A stretch of 64,000 nucleotides of DNA, taken from assembly GCA_010093685.1 (NCBI GenBank), contig MU006223.1, forward strand, positions 640,228 through 704,227, written 5' to 3'. The notes beneath the pieces are model-generated. The model saw nothing but the letters and a program-made list of their open reading frames with translations, made no database searches and was not told the origin of the DNA. Of the stretch, positions 57,525-64,000 are shown piece by piece (the first letter of the stretch is position 1; each line of letters opens with the position of its first letter). The stretch comes from Ophiobolus disseminans. Lineage: Eukaryota > Ascomycota > Dothideomycetes > Pleosporales > Phaeosphaeriaceae. Both the position numbers and the translations under genes were made by a program.

Positions 57525-57873
57525 AATTTCGGAAGACTTACTGAGCCATGCAATGTTTTGTAATGGCCTCATATGCGAGACGCTATTTAGGGTCGGTTGC
57601 CTTTCTACATGGTTGATGCCTTTTTTTATGCTGCTGCGATTCGAGCTCTGGTCGTTACTTGCCATGTTTGGAATTTGCAATCGGTCACGAACAGTGCCAA
57701 AGCCAACATGGCAGCCGAGAATCTTTGAAATATGTTAGATAGTCGAGCGGCGGGATTAACCGTACCGAGGACTTATTTGAGACTGGAAGTATAGAATTGT
57801 TTATGTTTTGAGAGCCTCAGAGCATGTCCAAGAGATACGCATTATCCAGTAGATCGACGGGTCGATACAGAAT
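57525..57873. other. Intergenic between convergent genes
   Basis: Short gap between the MFS stop and the HET gene stop. It presumably holds the two 3' UTRs. Nothing else is seen. Confidence 0.5.
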
Positions 57874-59323
57874 CTAATAACAACGATATAGGGCCCAGTC
57901 ATCGAGCGTGCAAACCATATCCGCTGGAACCTGGAGTCTCCAATGACCTATGAATTCTCCTTGGCTGATATGTCTCTCGATGTTCCGCCAATCAATGACG
58001 TCCTGCCAACCGGACTCCGTTTCGTGTTGCAAGGTGCAGGTGCAAAGTTTTTCTGGGTTCCGAACATTGTCAAAGCAAACAAACGATGAAGCCAAGGGCC
58101 GCTGCCAATCTGCCGTGAAATTTAGAAGCGCATGAACCATTAGACCAGTTTTGTAGTTGTCTGTCTTGGCAATTGTGCAAAGCAGTACCTCGTTTGACTT
58201 TGTGGAACGATCTATCAAGGGTAAACATTGTTGATGTCCACAGCGTGTCTTGCTTTGTTTGAACAAGCAAAATGAGGGAAGCGTTATTGTCGATCGCACT
58301 GGAATGTGAATCTTTGGATTCGACTGCCCCTGAAAGCGTTTTGCCAGTTTACGTGAACTCAGGCCTAAGATTTCGCGCAATTTGTACACCAAGTCTGGTC
58401 GATTCCATGCACCAAAGAATTCTCCGCTCCGAAGAAAGAGATCCTCTGGAGTCTCAGAATACTTGACTTGAAAGCCACTACCATCTTTTACCAGAGAGGA
58501 GGGCGTATGCATGATCGCGTGGATCCGCGCATTGCGAGTAGTTATTCTTTTCCATGAGATCCCATATCGAATGATGACCATCTAGTTGGGAGTCACCTGC
58601 GTAGCGTTGATCGTTCCATAGACTCCAGAAATACTCGGGATTCGGTGGGAACCACGTTCTGTGCTTAGCGAATTGTTCGCCACGATCGGCTATTGGGGTC
58701 TGGAATTTGTCCCAATTGAGCGTCCATCGTGAGGTGTGGACTGTCAAAACTTTGGATAGAAGCATTTCCTGACAAATCCAGGTACGTCTCCAGTAAGAGT
58801 GCGAGTAGAGGTCCGCTATGTGACTTAGAATTGTTCGGTTCGTCAAGTCGACATTGTTCTGGTTCAACAAGGCGAGGGCCTCATCAGCTTGGCCATCGTT
58901 ACCAAACCATATATAGGTTTCTGTTGCCCCGCGATAAATATCGGCCGTGCGTGAGACCTGTACACCCTTTTCCGAATCGTTTTGTTGGTCAATGCAAATC
59001 GCATCTATCCATATCGGTATCTGTGGCATCCGCTGGCTCGCCGTCTCCAGGAACTGATAGAGGTTTTCGCGAACGTAGAAGCTGTGACCATTGAGACTGA
59101 TTTCGTATGTGGTATCGAGAGGGTCACCCCATATGTAAGAGAGGCATCGATAATCTCCAGCCTCCTGTAATGGAGTATGCCAAAGTCGAACGCGAATCGC
59201 GCCATGCTTATCAATTGGAAGTACCTCCAGTAAGCGAATCGTGAAAACGATGCCTGTTAGTGGTTCATACAGGAAGGGCGGCGTCGTAGTCGAGTCGCAA
59301 GTTGCTAGCGCCATACAATCCAT
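57874..59323 (-). pseudogene. HET-domain protein gene with a frameshift
   Basis: The first ~280 codons (58478-59323) encode a HET domain (Pfam Heterokaryon incompatibility). The three HET blocks are YRCLSYIWGDP, IPIWIDAICIDQQND with TADIYRGATETYIWFG, and YWRRTWICQEMLL. The text then reaches DPRDHAYALLS and hits a TAG in a new context. One frame over, the same line continues as SLVKDGSGFQVKY and stays open to a stop at 57874, giving ~230 further codons typical of the HET C-terminal half. The break lies in a CT-dinucleotide run at about 58493-58502, where loss of one CT pair would explain it. HET proteins act in allorecognition and programmed cell death, and such genes often decay. An assembly error is the main alternative. 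No intron fits the break. Confidence 0.72.
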
Positions 59324-60964
59324 TAGGCTGTTATCACATTGGAGGGCAAGGTTGGATCGTCGCAGTCATATGACGGAAGTAAGACGATGAGTCTGCCTTT
59401 CAGTACTACATGGGGAATTTGATGGAAAGCTAATGCTGCTGTCATACATCTGAGTCGAAAGATGGGCAAGGAGGCAACAACATCGTGAGGCTGCAAGGCT
59501 GAGCCTCGGCATTCTCGCGCACGTACCACACTTCGTAGCCGACCTACGACACGCGAGTTCAGCCATCTGGCGCAGTCTCGTTGCTTTTCGAAGAGTGGAT
59601 TTGCCGGTGGAAGCTACTCGGGATAAAGTTGCGTGGTACGAGCAACGTAGATAAGCACCCCTGGCGGTGAGAGCGGATATGCCTAGACGATATCAGTGCG
59701 CGTACCCAACTTCTTACATTCCCAGGATACTGGTCCAACGGGCACTGCCAAGCCTGATATCAGCGCTCTGTGTGGCACGGTATGACGCAGGCGAAGGTTT
59801 TGTACTTGGTAGCGCAGTGCGAAGTCGCTGCGCTCGGGGGAGTCGGAGCCATATCCGTGTTGTACTAATCTCCAGCATCCCATGCACAGTGTGTGGCACG
59901 TGAGTCATGGAGGCTCTCGCTGAGGGAGGCTTGCTCCGGTCTGTTTGCGACAGGCGTTTGATCGGGAGCCTCTTACCCTGAAGTCAAGATTGGTGTTGGT
60001 GGTTGTGATGACGGACGCCCGAGGGACGGTGCCTGAAGATCATCGGCCTAAGCGAATGCAACCTGCACGCGAGCGCGCAGGCCAGTGACACTCTCTCCAC
60101 CGCCATCTGACTTCTAGATGGCCGATATCGTGCCACTATCGCCCCGACCAGCCCTCGAATCCCGCCGCGACTCGTGCCTTTCGCTGGATGCTTAGAGTTT
60201 CAGCCAGTCGCATTGCGCAGATTAGAGAGGAAATCCCTGCAAGAATCGTTAGCTCTGGGCTCGTCGAATGCGCCTTTGTGCTTCCATCGAGCTTCCCGAA
60301 GCCTGCTGGCTGCACTGACCGCTACAACTGCACCCGCGCAGGCTGAAGAGCGACCGCCCGAGAAAAGAAAGCGAGAGCTCTGGCTAGTTTTTGATTCTAG
60401 TGTATTGAGTCGGAGTGTGGTTGGGCCAGAGGCAGGGTGCGTGCGGCCCAAAACATTCACTACCGTAGGCCAGTGCGGCGCAAAGGCACTTACTACGGGA
60501 AGACATGGAGGTGAGCATTCCGCCGGCTTCTCAGGCCTTTCCTTTTGTATATACCCTGCGCCCTCCCACGTGTGCTTTTCCTTTTTCCGTCTCCCATGTT
60601 CTCTTTTGGCGCCACTGGTCGCTCCTCCCTCAGCCCTACCACATGCCTGCCTGCATGGCTTGAGCGCGCGGCGACTGCCTCCGCGTGTCACTTTTGTAGA
60701 ACCATACCACTGCTTCTGGTTGTACCCTTCATCCTTCCCGACCTTCTTCACTTGCGCTAGTTGTCTGGTCCTGTCCGACACGTCGCTACAGCACGGCCCC
60801 ATACCTGAGCAAGGGTACTACGCTTCACCGCACCATGTGCTGGGTCAAATGAAAGTGAAAAGGACCGTCTTGCAGTTTTCACGGCGTCTCTCGCATTTGC
60901 ACCTTTCAAGTCTTTCCTCTGCCTGTCTCGTCACCGCGCTATACCCTGTACCACTATTTTCATT
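59324..60964. other. Intergenic, about 1.6 kb, with pyrimidine-rich tract
   Basis: This lies between the divergent HET gene and GTR2. About 60540-60620 is pyrimidine-rich and contains a CACGTG word near 60566, a plausible GTR2 promoter element. The 312-codon frame from 60174 on the plus strand is low in protein-like character and overlaps the GTR2 start in another frame, so it is not called. Confidence 0.5.
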
Positions 60965-62359
60965 ATGGAGTCCCGTATCATTGCGCGGCGTTCATCCGCG
61001 CCTTTGGCAGGAGGGAGCTCGCGTCGAGTTCTTAGAGAACAAGATGGCCCACAGGAGGCAGTCGCAAGAACATCTGCAAACTCGTCACTACTTGACCCGG
61101 AAGCACAGTTAACCATGGACCGCTTCCTACAGGATCTACCAAACGCCGAGCAGCCACCCCAGGAGTTCCCTCCGCAATATCATACGGGTCGAGTTCCCAA
61201 CAGCAAAGCCGGAGATGGCAAGCCTCGACTGCTGCTTATGGGCCAGCGGAGGTGGGTAATCATTCGCGTATCAGCTGTTCTTGGCTGATTATGCGGTTGT
61301 AGGAGTGGGAAGTCATCAATATCGAGCGTCGTCTTCCATAAGCTGCCACCAAGCGAGACCCTGTATCTCGAGACCACCTACCGAATAAAGAAGGAGTCGA
61401 TGCAGTATGCAAGCCCTGCCTGGCTCAAACATCGTGGCTAACATGTAGGCCAGTTCATTCATGGACTTCCAAGTATGGGATCTGCCCGGTCACCTTGACT
61501 ACTTCGACCCAGCATTCGATACAGACAACATCTTTGACGAGATTGGAGCATTGATCTGGGTCATCGATGCGCAAGATGAATACCTTGACGCCATCCAACG
61601 ACTTAACATGACTATCCTGAACCTCCAGCAATCATATCCAAACATCAACATCGAAGTCTTCGTCCACAAAGTGGACGGCCTGTCGGACGACTTCAGAGGT
61701 GACACGTTCCGAGACATCATTCAGCGTGTCCAAGATGAGCTCAGCGACAATGGGTACGAACAAGCACCAATATCGTTCTACCAGACGAGCATTTACGATC
61801 ACTCCATCTTCGAAGCCTTCAGCAAAGTCATTCAAAAGCTCATACCTCAACTCCCGACATTGGAAGCGCTACTGAATAATCTTTGCGGCGCTTGCAACAT
61901 TGAGAAGGCATATCTCTTCGACATCATGAGCAAGATTTACATCGCTACAGATACAAGCCCCACCGACATCGTCACGTACGAAGTCTGCTCCGACTACATC
62001 GACGTCGTGATCGATGTGAGCGAGATTTACGGATGGGACAGACCGGACGAGGCACAGGACGATGCCGAAACTGGGAACAACGATGCAGAGAGCTTAATTA
62101 CCATGGAGAAGAAGGGTAGCAGGTACCTGTACCTTCGCGAGATCAACAAGTAGGTTGTCAGCTATATCTACGAAGAGGCGAACATTAACAGTCTTGAAGG
62201 TACCTCGCATTGGTCTGCATTATGGGCCAAGAGCACCCAGCAGAGAAGAAGGCCATCATCGACTATAATGTCGGCGTATTCCAGGCAGGTCTCAAGCAGG
62301 TCTTCCCTAAGAGCGACCGAGAGGCACAGGTAGAAATACGGGCTACTGGCGAGCAGTGA
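60965..62359 (+). CDS. GTR2: Rag GTPase Gtr2 (RagC/D-type), TORC1 regulator
   Basis: This GTPase pairs with Gtr1 in the EGO complex on the vacuole and controls TORC1 in response to amino acids. Exons are 60965-61251, 61303-61404, 61454-62149 and 62200-62359, with introns of 49-51 nt, giving 414 residues. The P-loop is MGQRRSGKSS, split by intron 1. Then come HKLPPSETLYLETTYRI (the RagC/Gtr2-type switch), FMDFQVWDLPG (G3), VHKVDG (G4-like) and a C-terminal roadblock-type domain (ACNIEKAYLFDIMSKIYIA). The N-terminus before the P-loop is ~95 residues; an ATG at 61116 (MDRFLQDL) would give a shorter protein. At the exon 2/3 joint the predicted residue is His where relatives usually have Gln, so that acceptor is uncertain by a few bases. 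Confidence 0.9.
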
Positions 62360-63004
62360 AGCTTGCAGTACCTGCTCACCATTGTTCTAAGCACACGGAT
62401 GCACTATGTACACATACCTATCATTCGGCGCACAAACATTCCCTGCTTAGGCAGCGTTGTTAGATTTTATGTAGAACATGAGACGACTGCGAATCCATGA
62501 ATAAATTTCTCGTAGCTAGAGATTTCACAAAACAGTCTACCGCACTATGATTTCGTACTCATGTCAATCCTTCCCAAATTGATGCGCCGCTAGCCCAAGT
62601 CCCAGAACTCTAAAGCCAATGACATCAGCCAATCATCGGAATCAGGAAGCGCGTTACTCCCGACCGAGGCGTGAAGCAATATATCTCCGCATCTACACTG
62701 CACATCTTCCGACGCTACCGCGTACTGACAGGACACGTCTCTACAGCCCTGCGAAAGTCTGGCGTGCTCACAATACTCGTTGCGGTGGCCTGACGTCTGA
62801 CACATTGCCGATGTAAGATCTGAGCATTCAACCCTCGAAACAAAGTCAGGCGCAAAGAGGTATGAAGGCCCGATCCCTCACCGTTTAATGCACGATCGAA
62901 CAAGGTCTAATAGAAAGATAGAGTGCGTCCACAGTTGCGCGAATTGCTCCACCACCACCACCGCCGTACTTCCGACTTACACGCGCGCAACGCCCAACAC
63001 CACG
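62360..63004. other. Intergenic
   Basis: Flank between GTR2 and the cytochrome b5-like gene on the same strand. Short frames only; a promoter for the downstream gene is presumed. Confidence 0.5.
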
Positions 63005-63868
63005 ATGTCGTCTGCAGCTCGGTACCGCAAGCCCGCCACACCCTCGACGTCCATAAATCCGGTCGGCGAGCAAGAAAAAGCCGAGCTCAAGGATGCTGTG
63101 AAGGAACAAGCTGTCAAAACCTCAAACGGACTCTCGGTCCTCGATGTGCTGCGCATAATAGGCGGGATGCTGCTCCTTAGCAGCGGATTGAGCTACTTGA
63201 GCACGAGTGGAGAGAGCATGACGTGGGGTTATAATGCGTGGTGGACAAGAGCAAGGGAATGGAAGACGTTACTCGTACGTCCACCCAAATCCTCCCAATA
63301 CACAATATGACATACTAACCTTCCCCCCCAGCAACGCGAAGTTTCCATCACCGACGCCCAACTCGCCGCCTACGACGGCACCGACCCCACCCTCCCAATC
63401 TACCTCGCCCTCAACGGCACAATCTACGACGTCTCCAGCGCGCCCTCCACCTACGGACCCGGCGGCAGCTACCACTTCTTCGCCGGCCGCGACGCTGCCC
63501 GCGCCTTCCTGACGGGCTGTTTCCAGGAAGACGCCGTGCCCGATCTACGCGGCGTGGAGCAAATGTTCCTTCCCGTCGACCCGGAGCTCAAAGAAGGCGC
63601 GTCGCCTGAAGATATCGAGAAAGCGAAGGCACGCAAGCCGTTGAGTGCGGGCGAGCGCAAGAATAGACATGCGCAGGAGCTGCGCAGTGCGAGGAAGCAG
63701 GTCAAGGAGGGGCTGGAGAGCTGGCATAAGCTGTTTCGCGGGGACAAGGGGAAGCCGTATCGGAGGGTGGGCGAGGTTAAGAGGGAGGAGGGATGGTTGG
63801 AGAAGATGCCTAAGAGGACGCTGTGTGAACAGGCGGAGAAGGGGAGGCCGGCGAGGAAGTATGATTAG
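63005..63868 (+). CDS. Membrane-anchored cytochrome b5-like heme-binding protein (MAPR family)
   Basis: A predicted membrane protein with a cytochrome b5-like heme/steroid-binding fold of the MAPR (Dap1/PGRMC) family. Members bind heme and support cytochrome P450 and sterol metabolism at the ER. Exons 63005-63274 and 63332-63868 flank a 57-nt intron and give 268 residues. One transmembrane helix lies near residues 47-62 (LDVLRIIGGMLLLSSGLSYL). The heme-binding core follows the intron: LAAYDGTDPTLPIYLALNG, IYDVSSAPSTYGPGGSYHFFAGRDAARAF. The C-terminal ~70 residues are charged and may be helical. The start at 63005 (MSSAARYRKP) gives a short cytosolic or luminal tail. Confidence 0.85.
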
Positions 63869-64000
63869 TGTGTAGACGATTTCAAACAAGTATATTGTTT
63901 CCATCTCGGTTTTGCACAACATGAGTGATGTCATGAGGTTATAGCCATGGTTCACTCAAGGCACATTGAGTATGGAACACTGCTGAGGTCGCATGTATTC
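63869..64000. other. 3' flank to window edge
   Basis: The presumed 3' UTR of the cytochrome b5-like gene runs to the edge of the window. No further gene is seen. Confidence 0.5.

Noticed and set aside
60174..61112. Open frame of 312 codons on the plus strand upstream of GTR2
   Set aside because: Composition is unlike a folded protein. It overlaps the GTR2 start in a different frame and sits in a pyrimidine-rich promoter area.

Overview
The window looks like nuclear DNA of a filamentous ascomycete. Most genes carry short spliceosomal introns (45-60 nt is usual, with GT...AG ends and CTAAC/CTGAC-like branch sites). Product types are typical of Pezizomycotina: a Pbs2-type MAPKK with a long Pro/Gly-rich head, a HET-domain protein, a Baeyer-Villiger monooxygenase and a DUF3455 secreted protein. 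A large Ulp1-like protease gene and TACCTAGGTA palindromes make Dothideomycetes (perhaps Pleosporales) my best guess, but that is inference.

Layout. 1-59 (-) is probably the first codons of SEC63. 623-2736 (-) is the HOG-pathway MAPKK PBS2. 3762-6626 (-) is a Ulp1/C48-like gene that appears broken. 7613-9433 (+) is a PIN-like auxin efflux carrier, 10121-13102 (+) a choline/ethanolamine kinase, and 13440-15410 (+) an intron-free Baeyer-Villiger monooxygenase. Four minus-strand genes follow: a PHD-finger protein (15579-17075), an unrecognised protein (17341-18810), kinetochore MTW1/MIS12 (19243-20493) and a LAMMER kinase (21234-23451). Next are a class III aminotransferase (25747-27446, -), SRP19/SEC65 (29435-30184, +), a secreted pepsin-like protease (33128-34470, -), DEAD-box helicase DBP6 (36058-38145, -) divergent from GPI3/PIG-A (38483-40217, +), and a DUF3455 secreted protein (40467-41254, -). 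The CASP golgin COY1 (43564-45927, -) is divergent from CORVET subunit VPS3 (46196-49744, +). The right part holds a BTB protein (49974-50866, +), a frameshifted membrane protein (51741-53749, +), prefoldin subunit 4 (54092-54674, +), an MFS transporter (55301-57524, +), a frameshifted HET protein (57874-59323, -), the Rag GTPase GTR2 (60965-62359, +) and a cytochrome b5-like MAPR protein (63005-63868, +).

Most of the genes are conserved housekeeping genes: secretion (SEC63, SRP19, GPI3), trafficking and TORC1 signalling (COY1, VPS3, GTR2), kinetochore, ribosome assembly and osmostress signalling. They are interspersed with accessory genes and gene-poor stretches of 1.5-3 kb. There is no clear biosynthetic cluster, rRNA, CRISPR array or intact transposon. 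I found no convincing new multi-gene system. The most unusual items are three accessory genes broken by frameshifts or stops (Ulp1-like, membrane protein, HET) and an 8-nt micro-exon in the MFS gene. Exon coordinates were worked out by hand from splice signals, reading frame and remembered family conservation; no alignment or transcript data were available.
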